64,000 bases of DNA, taken from Limonium bicolor. Taxonomy: Eukaryota > Streptophyta > Magnoliopsida > Caryophyllales > Plumbaginaceae. Positions 25,799 to 39,350 of the stretch are shown piece after piece. The translations under genes and the position numbers were made by a program. The notes beneath the pieces were generated by a model. It saw only the letters and a program-made list of their open reading frames with translations, did no database searches and was not told the DNA's origin. The stretch lies in the NCBI GenBank assembly GCA_023374045.1, contig CM041776.1, forward strand, positions 46,320,171 to 46,384,170, written 5' to 3'. How positions within the stretch are numbered: the stretch's first letter is position 1; every line of letters starts with the position of its first letter.

Positions 25799-26785
25799 GT
25801 AAGCCTAAAACCTAAACCAATAGCATGAATAATGAATGGGTGTTTACAGTTAACAAAATGATGAGACTTGTATGTGTTTAGTGTGAATTAAAATTTAGAG
25901 AGACCTACTTAGGAAACCTCTCACCTAATCGGACACTTCGACATTTGTTACCCCTTACCTATGAGACCGAGATCACCTGAACCTTTGAGCGAAGGTCGAG
26001 AATATCCAGAGGAAGAATGCCAAGTACTTCTACCCGACATGATCCTACTCAAGCAATACCTAACCCTAGATGAACAAATAGCCATTGTAAATGAATGTAG
26101 AACTTTGGGAATAGGCCTTGGAGGATTTTACACTCTAGGATATGATAGACGATCAAAACTTAAATTATATATGATGTGTATGGGTAAGGATTGGGATCCA
26201 CAAACTAGGTTGTATCAAGAGGTAAGAAAGATAGATGGAGCACGAGTTCCTAGGATACCCGATATTTTTCAAACTTTGGTGACAGAAGCGGTCAAGATTG
26301 CACAGCAATTAGAAACCAACCCCATACCGGACATGAAAGCCGGCGTTTGCATTGTGAACTTCTATGAGAAAGGGGGAAAACTTGGATTACACTAGGACCG
26401 AGATGAGTCATCTGAGTCAATTACCAAAGGGATACGAGTCGTATCATTCTCCATTGGAGATGATTCTGAATTTCTATACGGTGATCAGAAGAGGATGGAC
26501 AAGGCGAGCAAGATTATTTTGAAGTCAGAAGACGTGTTGATATTTGGTGGAGAATCCAGATTAGTCTACCTTGGAATTAAGGGCTTAAGTTGAATACAAC
26601 CCCATCAACCTTAGTAAACACCACCCATTTGAAACCCGGACGGTTAAATTTGACGTTTAGGCAATATTGATGTAATTATAGAGCTTGTATGTAAGAATCA
26701 TTGGATTAATGAATGGCACTTTAATTCCTTTGAGACATACACCCCAACCTCACTATCTTACAAATTGCTAACCCCAGGCCACAAG
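25795..26785 (+). pseudogene. Captured ALKBH1-type 2-oxoglutarate/Fe(II) dioxygenase copy between gag and pro
   Basis: AlkB-family enzymes remove methyl groups from DNA or RNA bases using Fe(II) and 2-oxoglutarate. From about 25937 to the stop at 26668-26670 the + strand encodes a plant ALKBH1-like domain: MILLKQYL, GGFY near 26120, a WDPQT run near 26190, a CIVNFY run near 26350, FLYGDQ near 26474, DVLIFGGESR near 26534, and a C-terminal GRLNLTFRQY. No intron interrupts it, so it probably came from spliced RNA. It is dead: a TAG (26393-26395) replaces the codon between the H and D of the HxD iron-binding motif, the distal iron-binding His is Leu (26570-26572), and a frameshift lies near 26590. 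The R-x5-R cosubstrate motif remains. The insert is 991 bp, flanked by CACAAG (25789-25794, 26780-26785). No poly-A tail is seen. Family call is from memory of the domain, not a search. Confidence 0.85.
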
Positions 26786-28758
26786 TCTAATGGAGGAGCA
26801 GTGCTGAATGTGTTGGACAAGACCGAGGCCAAGGATAAGGGGAATGTCATCATGGGAACCTTCACAGTAAATGGCGTGAGTGCATCGATACTATTCGATT
26901 CAGGAGCGTCTCATTCCTTTATATCCTCTACATTAGCAAGGAAGTTAGAGACAACCTCTGAGCCTCTCTCAGATTACCTAGTCACACTACCCACGAAGGA
27001 GAGAGTGAGGTGCACGAAACTCCGCAAGGGAGTTCAGATTAATATCATGAATGAAGATTTTCACGCGGATTTGATTGAGCTGGATAACTTGGGCTATGAC
27101 ATTATCATGGGCATGGATTGGCTACAGAAGTATAAGGGACGACTACATTGCGCAGAGCATAGATTGCTACTGAAGAGCCCGAAGGGCAAGACAGTTTCAT
27201 ATCACAGTACTCCTAGAGAGTCGACTTTCAAGCTAGTATCTGCTATAACCTTGATAAAGAAGGTGAAGAAGGGACAACCAGTCTACTTGTGCTATGTCCA
27301 GGACATGAGGCAGGAGGAACAGACACAGTCAGACATACCCGTCGTTTCAAATTTCTCTGATCTATTTCTTGAAGAATTACCAGGGATGCCACCCAAGAGG
27401 GATGTTGAGTTCTCCATTGATGTAATACCAGGCACGGGTCCTATTGCTAAGGCACCCTACAGAATGGCACCAGCAAAGATGAAAGAGCTGAAGATTCAGT
27501 TAGAAGATCTGCTTGATAAAGGTTTTATCAGACCGAGCGTGTCACCATAGGGAGCACCAGTTTTGTTTGTAAAGAATAAGGATGGTAGCATGCGACTATG
27601 CATTGAATACTGGGAGCTTAACACAGTCACAGTCAAGAATAAGCACCCGTTACCACGGATTGACGATCTGTTCGACCAATTAAGAGGCGCTACAGTTTTC
27701 TCGAAGATTGACCTTAGATCGGGATACCACCAGATACGGATAGCTGATGGAGATGTAGAGAAGACAGCTTTTCGAACGCGCTATGGGCACTATGAGTTCA
27801 CATTGATGCCATTTGGCTTATCGAACGCCCCAGCTATATTCATGATCTTATGAACCGATTGTTCAGAGAGCAGTTAGACTCATCAGTGGTTGTGTTCATC
27901 GACGACATTTTAGTCTATTCTAAGACTAAGGACGAGCACGAGGTGCATCTGAGGCAAGTTTTGCAGACCATGAGAGAGAACCAATTGTATGCCAAGCTTT
28001 CAAAGTGTAACTTCTGGTTGGAGAGTGTAGCTTTTCTAGGGCATGTGATATCTGCCAGCTGTATATCTGTTGACCCTGCGAAGATTGAGGCAGTTAAGAC
28101 TTGGCCGAGACCGAAGACAGTGACAGATATCCGTAGTTTCTTGGGATTAGCTGGTTTCTATCGAAGATTTGTCCAAGACTTCTCCAAACTAGCGAAACCA
28201 ATGACTAGTCTGATGAAGAAAGACTCTCCATTTGTATGGACCGAGGATTGCGAGCGTTCCTTTCAGACACTGAAGGATCTACTGACGTCGGATCCCATAC
28301 TCACCATTCCAGAGGGGATCGACGGGTTTGAAGTATATTGCGATGCCTCAGGCATAGGGATAGGGTGTGTACTTATGCAGAATGGCAAGGTTGTTGCTTA
28401 TGCATCACGTTAACTGAAGAAACATGAAGAGAACTATGCGACTCATGATTTGGAATTGGGAGCAGTTGTGTTTGCACTGAAGATCTGGTGCCACTATTTA
28501 TATGGAGTTACAGTTATAGTCTACTCAGATCATAAGAGCCTTCAACATCTATTCACTCAGAAGGAGCTAAACATGAGGCAGAGGCGATGGGTCGAGTTTC
28601 TGAAGGACTACGACATCGACCTCAGATACAAGGAGGGCAAGGCAAATGTCATTGATGATGCCCTGAGTTGTAGAGCTCATTCCCTATTTGCCATGACATG
28701 AGACAACAACCTCATCGAGGAGGTACGTTGTGCTCAGAATAACGACCAATACATGCAG
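26786..28758 (+). pseudogene. Outer element pol part 1: protease, reverse transcriptase, RNase H
   Basis: The aspartic protease has its DSGA motif at 26897-26908 and a later IIMGMDWL run. RT follows, with [19 protein letters not shown] and the FIDD catalytic motif at 27895-27906. RNase H has its first Asp in YCDAS (28342-28344), an Asp in SDHKSL and a KEGKANV end. These enzymes cleave Gag-Pol, copy the RNA into DNA and remove the RNA. Breaks seen: stop 27548-27550, one missing base near 27845 just before MNRLF, stop 28411-28413, stop near 28699, and an Arg-to-Trp change in the YRELN-type motif. Element B is inserted directly after 28758; the integrase continues at 44425. Non-functional. Confidence 0.95.
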
Positions 28759-31700
28759 TGAAATACCCCTAACCTTTAAAATATAATTAAATGATCTATT
28801 AATGATCTAAGATGATTAATAAACATCTAAATATTATTGGGGAACAATCTAAAAGATCTCAACAAGGCAAAATACGCCTTAAGATCGGTAAAGCCAAAAA
28901 TGTGCTTTAAGACACCATAAAGATTGTATGACCTCAAATAGGATCCAAAGTGGATTCCTAAGTATTATAATGAAGTAAGGAACACAACAAAACCATTCTC
29001 AAGGAGAACTAAGCTCAGGAACACCCTGTGACACAAAAATGTGCACTAAAACACCTTAAAGCACGTTTTTGTGAGATTGCCTTCTAAATTGATTTTAATG
29101 GGCTTAAAGGTTATAATTACCTTTAAATATGATATTATATCACATTATATCATATTAGGAATTTAATTCCAGAAATTTACAAATTTTTACAAATTTAATA
29201 TTAAATATTAATAAAACCCCACAAGGGGGCCCGTTTGAGTCAAATTGACCAAGTATGGTCAATGGTCAATTAATGACCCATTTGACCCCATGGAAATTGG
29301 CTGGCAAGAGGAGAGGAGACAGCTCACAATCATTGTTAGACAACTTCTACCTAATACCATTTGCTTTTGAAAATTAACTTACATTTTTCAATTATTTCAA
29401 GCCTTTCCACTCATTCACTCCCTCCTTGTCCGATTCCAGCCTGCCCAGCCGAGCCCTCACCCTTCCTAGAAGCTCTCAAGCCTTGTTCTTGAGCATGGAA
29501 GGCAGATCTAATTCCTAAGCTCTTAAGGTAAAGTTTTAAGGTCATTTTTAGCTCTTTTTCTTCATCTCATCACTACCTACACTTAGATTTCGTGGCTCAT
29601 CTGTTCCTATGGCTCATTCTCAGTGTTCTAAGGTTAGAACAACTTCCAAACTCGGTTGAGGCAAGTCTAAGGGCCAAGGTTGCTCAAAATTGCATTTTAA
29701 GGTAAAAACATACCTTAAGCCTCTCAATCCTTCAAGCGGTTTTCTTCCTTGAATTTTTATGAGTTTATACACTCATAATCTTCATATTTACATGTTCATT
29801 CAGTTGGTTAGCCATTTGGAGCAAGGGTGACCGAGATCCAAAGGAAATACCCTCTTTTATGGCATTTTTCCAAGGTAAAATCAATTACCATAGCAGCTTG
29901 TTGTTGTCTAGCTATTTCCTATGTTGATATGGTGAATTTAAAACCATTAGGTGTGCTTGGTACAGGCCGAAACCAGCTTGAACTTCCCTTGCATTTTTAA
30001 GGTGATTTTTGCCTTAAATATTACATTAATTGTTCCTTATGGTTAAGCTCAAGCTTGGAGTATAAACATATCTTATTTTGGTGTATTAAAATGTCTAAAT
30101 GAAGTGGTGAATTTTCCTACAAGTGACCGAGCTCATACAAGGAATAATCAAGGTATAAACACCTTAAACTTATGATTTTTATGATTTTTAAGCACATATA
30201 TAAATTGTGCCGAGAGTGGAGAAATTAATATGGGTTATATTGACCTAAAAATGGAAAAAAAATGACTAAGATAAATTAAGCTAGTCATTTAAGTGATTTA
30301 ATTAACATAATGGTCAAATTATGACATTATGTGGAAAAATAAATAAACCATGGTGAGGCCGTGAGTTTATACTATATTTTGAGACATTTAATGTGTAATT
30401 TATTTTGCAAGTTCAAGGTTGTAATAAGGCCATGTCATTAGGCCATTTTAATTTAAGTTTATAAGCTTATTTAGTTAAATTTATGCTTATAATTAAGTTT
30501 GGGGCCAAATCGTAATTACTGGAAAATTAGAAAGTTGTGGGCTTAATTTAGAAGAGTTTAGGGTTTTTAAATGAATTTAATAAAAATTATAACCTTTTAT
30601 AAAGTTTTGGGTCAAGATTGTAAAAATAGAAAAGTATAGGGTGTTATTGGTAATTACCAAAAAATTTGGTCTCCATTTGGTATTAGAAGTCAAAGTTGAC
30701 TATATAGGAGACTTTGACCAATTTTGGAGAATTTAAGAAATTAAAATACTACCTTATATTAAGATAGTATTAAATTGGGAAAGATTTATAAAAGATGGGG
30801 CTATAATGTAAATTCCGAGACTTAGGGGTACTAAATGGAATTTAGAATAATCCTTAAGTTATTAGGAATTTTTAGAAATTTATTTGGTTAAAATTGGAGT
30901 TTATATGAATTATACAAGTATAATATATGGTATTTTATAACATTGTTACAAATGGGTAACATATGTGTAGAAACCGAAATTTAGAGGAAGTATAAGGTTA
31001 GGAATAATATTTATAACCATTTGGTATAGGTTGGTAATTTTTGGAGTTATATATAAAGTTTTATAAAGATACATGTATAATATAGTTTTAATGGAATTAG
31101 AAAACTATGTATTATAAGTTGGGAAGATTTGGAATTTATACAAAGTTTGGTGGTGAGAATTTAATTAAGACAGTCCTAGGGTCTGTTCGAAAATTATAGC
31201 CTTTAAAAACTATAGGTTATGATTATATTAAGGTTTAAGGATTATAATATAAGGTATATATTATAAGTGAAACAATGAAATATAATTTGGGGTTGATTTG
31301 TGATTTATGGAAGTTTAGTGGAATATGGTGAGAGCCGAGAATATAAGGGGATGTTTGGTATTTTATAACAAAATATAACTATAGGTTATAATTGTTTTAA
31401 TGACATAAATGTCATAATATATGTTATATAACTATAATATAACATTATATTAATTATGTGGTGGATTTTGTAAATACTTAAGAAAATGGGTGCTGTTCGG
31501 AAATATTAACATTTTTAAATGGGATTTATAATATGGTTTTTAATGTTATAAGAGTTATAACATTTATAACATAAGAGGTATTCATTAAGAAGAATGAATA
31601 TATGTTATTAAGACTTACCATATAATAAATAGCCCCATAGTACATATATATAGATAAATATATGTTATGGAGTGGAAAAATATAATATGGTTTAATAACC

Positions 31701-33766
31701 ATGTATTATCATAATAAAAATGATATACGGTCAAGGGAAAAAGGAATTTCAAACATTAGATATGGAAGTTCTAATGTTAGGTGTGTACATGGAATAATAA
31801 AGAATGTATATAATTCAAAGTATTTTACACATGAATTATACCACATTTAACTTGGAAAGACAAACCTTAGGAAAATAAACACTAACGTGAAATGTATAAT
31901 AAATGTTGAAGGATTATACATGCAATATAGAAACAAACTATATGATATACAAGGGTATATTAAGTTACATGCGATAACAAGTTCAATATTAAGTATATTA
32001 ATGTACAAGACAAGACTACGCATGTAACATAACGTTTTTCCAAATCTCGAGTTAAGCCGAAAACCCGACAAGCATTGACAGTTAATAACGGGGGATTAAC
32101 CGGGAAGGATAAGTGACAGTACGAGGTACCGTAGAGTTGTAATGTTATACGGGATGCTAATCAGTAGCATTATGTATTGTTTAGATTGTTAGAGACGACA
32201 CACGGAGCATAGGATCTTGCTGATTCATACTCCACCGTAATACAATCAGGGTGAACGGTATGTTATTTATGTGGCTTGATTATCTCTGAGGATTTCCTCA
32301 GTTCAGACATTGTGTGAAAATCTGTGATAAGATTGAATGTCTGCTTGTGTGAATTAATATGCTTGAGTTGTGTATTAATGATGCTTTATTATTACTGTTG
32401 TGCGATAACAGTACCGTTCGTATATATGAACATATTATAAAACGAACTAGCGGCAGTGATGCTATCTTATATGTGTAACATAAGGAACGTAAGTAAACGT
32501 TGTAGCATCAGGATAATAAGATATATATATATATATTATCTGAGACTTATATACGGAGCATTGGCCTCTTTAACGCCGCTCTCGTATCTAACACTGTATC
32601 CCGAGTCGACATACTCAGGATTGGACTAACGACCTTAGTCTATGGTGTTAAGAAAAATAATAAAACGATGCGATGGTATAGACAAGTTTATCAAGAGGAT
32701 GTGGCTATTGCTGTGAACTGTGATCCATTAACGATACTAGGATACCATGTGGTAACCGTAAGTATCAGGATAAGTTTCCAACGAACTACAGATTGTTCGT
32801 AGGTCGGAGACTCTACCGCTGGAGTGGCTACTGCCGTGGGTGACCTGTCATTAGACATGACTGAACAATTACGAACGACTATATTAACTCGTACATTAGG
32901 CGAACATTATTTGGGCTTGCATGCCAAAGACGAGAGTTTATACTCGTTTATAGTTCTCGTTGTTTCGCCTCGTTGTTCATTGGTTGTACTTTGTGGTCAT
33001 GTGTGGTATGTTGGTGGATTTGGTGAACGAGCCATTACACTCATATTGTGTGTGGAGAACTGGTTATGTCGAGTCGTTGTACTCATGTGTGGATTATGGT
33101 GAATTGTTTGGTCGGGTGAGTCGCCGAACTCAATTATGAACTATCAAGTGTTTGTTGGAATGGAGTCTTTGTACTCATATAAGTGTTGTAACGCTTTCAG
33201 TGGTTATTACGATGCGATGTGTGAAGCCGGGGCTTGTTTGTTATTTGAGTTTACTGCAATATATATATTGTTGCTTTACAATTTTTATCATTAAACTACT
33301 TGCATGAAAATGAATTGCATGCTCTCGACCAAATAACTGAGGGTCCAAGGGGGCATGACAGTCATGTAGTAACATACTCAGCAGGGGCTGATTCCATACC
33401 ACAACAACCATTTTTGCAGGTATGCAGCTTCCGGTGTCAGCAAAGAGAGGGACGCGCTGGGTAGTTTAATTATAGTTGTTTTAATATGCACTGTTGCATT
33501 TTGATACGAACTTAGAATCGTGTATAGGATTGGGATACTTAGAATGCTCACTGTGAATGTATTTTATATTGGTTTGGGAAAGTTAGATCTATCTCTTGTT
33601 GTCACTGTGGGAAATTGTTTCGTATTTAAGAATATATCAGCAAGCACGTTATTACTCGTATGGGCGAGTAAGAACGGTGACACCAGTAGTTCGATTGTTG
33701 AGATTACCGCTGCGATTATATTGTTAAGTGAGATGATTAGGAGCCGAATAGAGTAGGGGTGTTACA
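28759..33766 (+). repeat. Element B 5' LTR
   Basis: It is 5008 bp and very similar to the 3' copy at 39367. Differences include a 48-bp segment missing here (present at about 43449-43496) between short GAC repeats, and a longer TA run at about 32522-32540. The open frame at 32824-33102 is altered by that difference and is not a supported gene. Confidence 0.93.
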
Positions 33767-33770
33767 AAAG

Positions 33771-33782
33771 TGGTATCAGAGC
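33771..33782 (+). promoter_or_regulatory. Primer binding site of element B
   Basis: TGGTATCAGAGC four bases after the LTR, complementary to initiator Met tRNA. An inverted word GAGTACCGCTCTGAT follows. Confidence 0.93.
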
Positions 33783-36700
33783 AGAGTACCGCTCTGATGA
33801 CAAGAGATAGTAGGATTTATACAGTGAGCATAGGTTTTGGGAATACGGGAAACGTTGTGAGGATACGTGACCTTGCGGGGTTGATGCAATGCTTAAAGCT
33901 TGCACACCATAGCCGTGGAGGCACTTCAATAATAAGTGACCGAGACTACGGTATTATACCGAGTAAAGGTCTAACCCGTCCTCTTGACTTATGTCAGAGA
34001 GAGGTCAGGGTAACAGTACTAAGGAAGAACACGGAGCAGCGGAAGGTGGTGAAGGTCCAGCAACCCCAAGTAACGGGAAGACTGTATGAAACGCTCGCAC
34101 TTGATGGGGGAACATCCCAGGAAATTTTCAATGGTACCCCACCCGCCGCAGCCCGTACCTCGAGTACTATCTAGTGAGACAAAGAAATGAGAAACGCCAC
34201 GGAGATGACTCTCCTGTTCGGAAAGACCCGATGTGGATGCTGAGAGAATTATGTTAGATGTAGAAAGTAAGACTTTGTGTTTTGATGTAATGTTTAGGAC
34301 CGGGGGTCCTGGTAATGACGTAATGTCTGCCATACAAGGATGAAATAAAAAATAGACCGAGTTCGAGGAGAAACTCCCAGTAGGACTAATGGGGCTAGCT
34401 TGCTATAAGCAAGGCAACCCTGTCTTACATCCAGGAAGCACCGATGGTGCGCTTGGGGGAAAAGAGGTAGAAACGGCGAGTAATGATTAGTTATGATATA
34501 TGTAATGGACGGAATGGATGACCTTATAGAAGTCTTACCGGAAGCGAGTAACTCTAAAACCATGCAACACTGAAGGTTCAAGATGGCCCGACGTGCATGA
34601 GGAGAGATCATGAGAACTGCAGAAACAAGAACTCGCTAAGTTGCTATCATGCGACGCCTCGAGAGGAGAGTAAGACCTTACTACCATGGTAAACTTGTGG
34701 GAACGAGTGCGGAGTGAGACTGTATTAAGTTGAAAAAGAACTTTTGACTGGCACAGGAACCCGATTAGGGAATAGCACTGCACTGACACACCGTACCGGT
34801 GGCTCAGTCTGCATGGTGCACTTGCCACTGCAAGTGCCACACTAACCAAAGCATTAAATTTCAACCTACCTTGCGCACTTGCTACAGCAAGTGCAGCAAC
34901 GGTAAACTAACCCTGAAGGACCGAGTGGTCCAGGTGGTTACCAATAAACACTAAATTTTATGTGAGTCCGTAATGCAATAAAGCAGGACAGAGCCTTCTT
35001 AAGGGCAGGGGTACGAAACCCTCGGATTGGAGGTCGATAAAACCTCGGGAGGACCTAGCCGGTCTGACCATTAAACCTAAAGATAATACACCATTTAGTA
35101 GGGTATAAAAAGAGGAGTAAATGAGAATGACAATAATTAGTGCCTACAAGCCTAACCCCAGTGCCGGTATGGACATTAAACGTCAATCATTACCGGTGGG
35201 GAGTGACGAGTCTTCAGGACCAGCATAACCATATTTAGAGAGTGCACGACACTCGTGGTTAAACCACTACCACTGAACATTGCCAGAGGGCAAGAGGTGA
35301 GCTATACGAGTCAGAACTTAAAAAAAAAAAGTTAGTAGGCAGATGTGAACGTGCAATAAAAGGGCCGATGTTATACCCGCACCACACACTCCGGGGGTGT
35401 TATTGATCCATTAGGCTGCTAGACTCCCGTACGGAGGGCAGTGGATATTAACTGAACAGTGAACTTGCCTGATAACGGAAGATACCGTTACCTCGAAGAG
35501 GATGGAGGAACTATGAGTTGAATAAGAGTAATGGACTATTCAATGAAGAGCAATGATTAGCGGAAACCACTAAGTTGTGGGTATCCAATTGTAACCTGAG
35601 GAGAAAGTATTAGAACCAACTAAGAATAAATTAAATAAAAGATCAACAATCATTTAACTATCAGAATAAGTACTGAGTCTGAATATCATATGGCATAGGC
35701 CTACGGAAGGATACCCTTAGTACCACCAAAATTACCCAAAACTAGGAGAAAAAGGGTGATGAATCACAAGTACTGATTAATATCAGACTAACGGGACTAC
35801 CATAAGACAGGGGAACCACGAAGTGTCAACCTTTATCATGGAGTCCGAACTACACCATGGGGTGTAACCCAATAGATTGGATGGAGTTCTAGAACTGAAA
35901 ACTCATATCTGAAGGCGTTAACAGCCTAGGAGTGAACGGGAGAGGTAATAAGCAGTTACTGATCCCCACTCACAGATACCAGATGACGAGCATGTGGAAA
36001 CCAGAATTAGGGCGATAAGTCACAAACACCTATCTTGGTGAAGGTAAAGGAATTACACATTAAACAAGGAAACCATAGAACCTAATATTAGGGCCATTCC
36101 GACATCAAAGGTTAAGAATTGGCAGCATAGTTAATTAAACATAAATTACCAGGACTAAGAGTACGATAACCACTGGGTACGAACGCTACGAGTGCACTAA
36201 ACGAGACATGGGACGACCGCATTCCTAGGAGCTTGTGGGCCTGACAAAACTCACATTAAGTTAGTTGGGTAAGTAGTAATGTATCAATATGGTACCCCAT
36301 GTATGTAAACGAGTAGTGTGAGGACCCAGGAGGTAATCAACTCTGTGTCTAAGTCAGTGAATGGGACCCTGACTAGGTAAACCATGTATTAACGAGAGAG
36401 ATCTCAGTCAAACTAACAAGGTTAGGAAAACCAAGGATAGCTTTATAATAAAGCGACATAAGGCCGCAACTCCACAGTGGAGGAGTTAGAACATAAGTTT
36501 TGGGGATTTTAGTAAACGAGTAAACCAAGGCCAATTTAATGGTAATGGCAAACTAAACCCGTGAATGAGAAGAGGGATTGTGATATCTAAGGAAGTTATA
36601 TTAGAGAAACCTTTGTGATAAATGATGCTACCCAAAAAGGGGGCACAAAAAGAGTTATACCTTGCGCTGAGGGCGCTGCGAGGATGTCGCATTAAACAAT

Positions 36701-38590
36701 AATAACCACGTGCTCAAGCCATAAAACGTTAGTATGTTAGTACCAATTAGGGTTGAACAGAAAATGAATACCAAGCTAAAACCCACAGTCGTATTGTATG
36801 TTTACAACAGACGAAGGGCAAAAGCGAGCATTACAAGAGATACTCTAAGCTGGAGATTAGATACTCCATGCAAACCGCAACGACGGATAACCGTCCAATC
36901 GACTGGTACATGGTGCGCAACAAGCGACCATTAGAATAACTGTTAACTGAATTATGCTGGTAAGAATTAGAAGGTGGAACATCAGATAAACAAATGGATT
37001 CCCCTAATCGAGAAGAGGGATGAACCATATATATGGATACTAAAGTACCAACACACGAGGGATACGAGTTCACACTAGCAAAAGCGGACCTACAAGGTAC
37101 CCAAAGAACGAACTCATTCCAGAGGGAGATAACTTGGAGTCATGAGGCGCCAGTTAGATGCGCATATCAGACTCGTCTTGATATTTTAGGGACAACTATT
37201 GCAAGCACTAGGTGCTAGAGCATAGCTCGACAACCCTTACACCGAAGGTTAATTCGGTAGGGTGGCATGAACTCATGGGAATATACCATGAGCATGTATA
37301 GAATTCAGGAGGGCTGAATAGAATGGCTAGATGAAATAATAAGCGTGTGTGACTAACGATACCACACAGCCGAATAAATTACTCCATTTCTATAATTATG
37401 GAAGACTGTGTAGAAAACACCGTCACATGGAGTTGAAACCGACATGAAACTACTACCTAAAAGGGGTAAACTAACCATATAGTAGTTGGGCAGACTGCTT
37501 GCGGAGCGAGTGGGCCCATATTGCTTAGGTTTGACATACCTAGCAGGTTTAGGGAACACAATTGATGTGTTTACATCTCCCGATCAAACCGTATATGAAG
37601 ATACATACACCTAACCGAGATAGGCGGTATAACCTGAGGGGCTAAAGCCCGACCCTATGGAAAAGGGGTAATGAAATATGTAGCACATTAGTGCACGAAT
37701 AATTCCACTGGAATGGAACATCTTGAACCTATTACTTCACGATGATATATTCGTAGATTATGTGGGCGTAATCATCTTTAAGGGGGGTAGAGCGATTTCG
37801 CACGCCTAAAATATACCGTACGTAGGGGTACGTAGCGCATGGTACACATGCTGCAAACGATTATTGTACGTAGAGTACAAGTGTTATGAATGTGTTATAT
37901 TACTTGAGGTAATATTATGATGTATTATGTGTATGAATATATATATATTTTAGTTCGCATTGTTGTGGTAAATAGGAAAGGGAGAACAGATAGAGTGTTC
38001 TTATTCTATTTCCGATTATTTATGCAAACTTTGCAAACATTAAACACATAAACGCCTAACTTGCTAGCTCCGGTTGAGAGTTCAAGTAGGCCTATCTGGT
38101 AGCTTTGGTGGGAAATGTCAAATAGAAGGAGTAGAAAGCTCCATACTATATGATTTGTGACTCGGTATGAAACCGATTATTGGAATGCGATGAGTGAGTC
38201 GACATGAGACCGATGTGTAACCTAGTGGGGGTAAAACCTCTAGGAATTGTATGAATAATTATAAGTCGAGTGAACTTGGTACATGATTAAGATACATGAT
38301 CCTGTATGCCAATGACTATATTAATTACACTAGTTGACTTGTGTATCTATAGAACACAAGGTGGCAAATATCAAGAGGAAACAAGATTAGAAGTGAATAA
38401 ACAATTGATTGAGTGAAATTGACGTGGGATGTTGAACTTGATCCTGGTCCGATCAAGGGAAACTGAACACAAATTAAGGTGAGAGATAGTTCAACACTGA
38501 GGCTGACCACGTCGGGGTTGAATGACTCTCGAAACTTCCTACAAGTGGACACAGATATGAATAGAAATTGGAATTTATGGCGTCACTCGA

Positions 38591-38795
38591 AGAGCCGTGG
38601 ACCGTGGAGCCCTTCGTCATTAGACCGGTGTGTCTGCGAGTGACATCACCCAGAGAACCGTGGACCGCAGAGTCCTCTGTCATTAGACCGGTGTGTCTGT
38701 GGGTGACTAAGGAAATAAGGTGATACTGTCCGAGGAGCCGTGGACCGCAGTGTCCTTCGTTATTAAACCGGTGTGTCCGCGGGTAGTAGACGTTG
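38591..38795. repeat. Three imperfect repeats of about 60 bp in element B
   Basis: Units begin near 38592, 38652 and 38735 with GAGCCGTGGACCG-like words and share CATTAGACCGGTGTGTC. The third is set off by an extra stretch of about 20 bp. They lie in the 3' untranslated part. Confidence 0.75.
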
Positions 38796-38967
38796 GTTGG
38801 GTTGGGGATTGTCAAGTCCTGGTCTTTAAGACTGCTTCCCTGTGGTTTGTCAATGTTAACTATATGTGCGCACATACATGTGGAATGATGTGTGAGTATC
38901 CTCGCGAGATACTAACATGTAGATAGGGATGCGTGGAGTATCCCTTGCAAACACCTTTGAGTACTTT

Positions 38968-39117
38968 ATGAGTTTTGCACCTTGTCTAGTGTTGTGTATT
39001 ATGAGTTTTGCACCTTGTCTAGTGCTGTGTATTATGAGTTTTGCACCTTGTCTAGTGCTGTGTACTATGAGTTTTGCACCTTGTCTAGTGCTGTGTACTA
39101 TGAGTTTGCACCTGTTG
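38968..39117. repeat. 33-bp minisatellite in element B
   Basis: Four full units start at 38968, 39001, 39034 and 39067 and a partial fifth at 39100, each beginning ATGAGTTTTGCACCTTGTCT. Because 33 is a multiple of three, it yields a repeated open frame, which is probably only a by-product. Confidence 0.92.
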
Positions 39118-39350
39118 AATATATAAAGTACCGTTGAGTACTTTTGTTGATGATTTGGATGTGCACCTTGTTTAGTGTTGTGATATGAATGAGTTCATAC
39201 CATGAGTTGGCTATTTGATATATGCTGTATGTATAGACTAGGTCTGAACCTAGTGGGAGTTACTCCCTAGCAATGGACTGTTTGGTTACTTAGTGGAACT
39301 TGATTCCTTAGGTGAACTGTAGAGGGTTAAGGACTTCGGGACGAAGCCTT

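Noticed and set aside
32824..33102. A 92-codon open frame in the element B LTR (and 43463-43756)
   Set aside because: The N-terminus changes between LTR copies because of a 48-bp difference; no domain and no expected gene in an LTR.
33770..34174. A 134-codon open frame at the start of the element B internal part, as a gag gene
   Set aside because: Only the short PHPPQP-coding scrap resembles gag; the rest does not match and the capsid and zinc knuckle are absent.
38968..39117. CRISPR-like array
   Set aside because: The 33-bp units are directly adjacent with no spacers, in a plant retrotransposon; it is a minisatellite.
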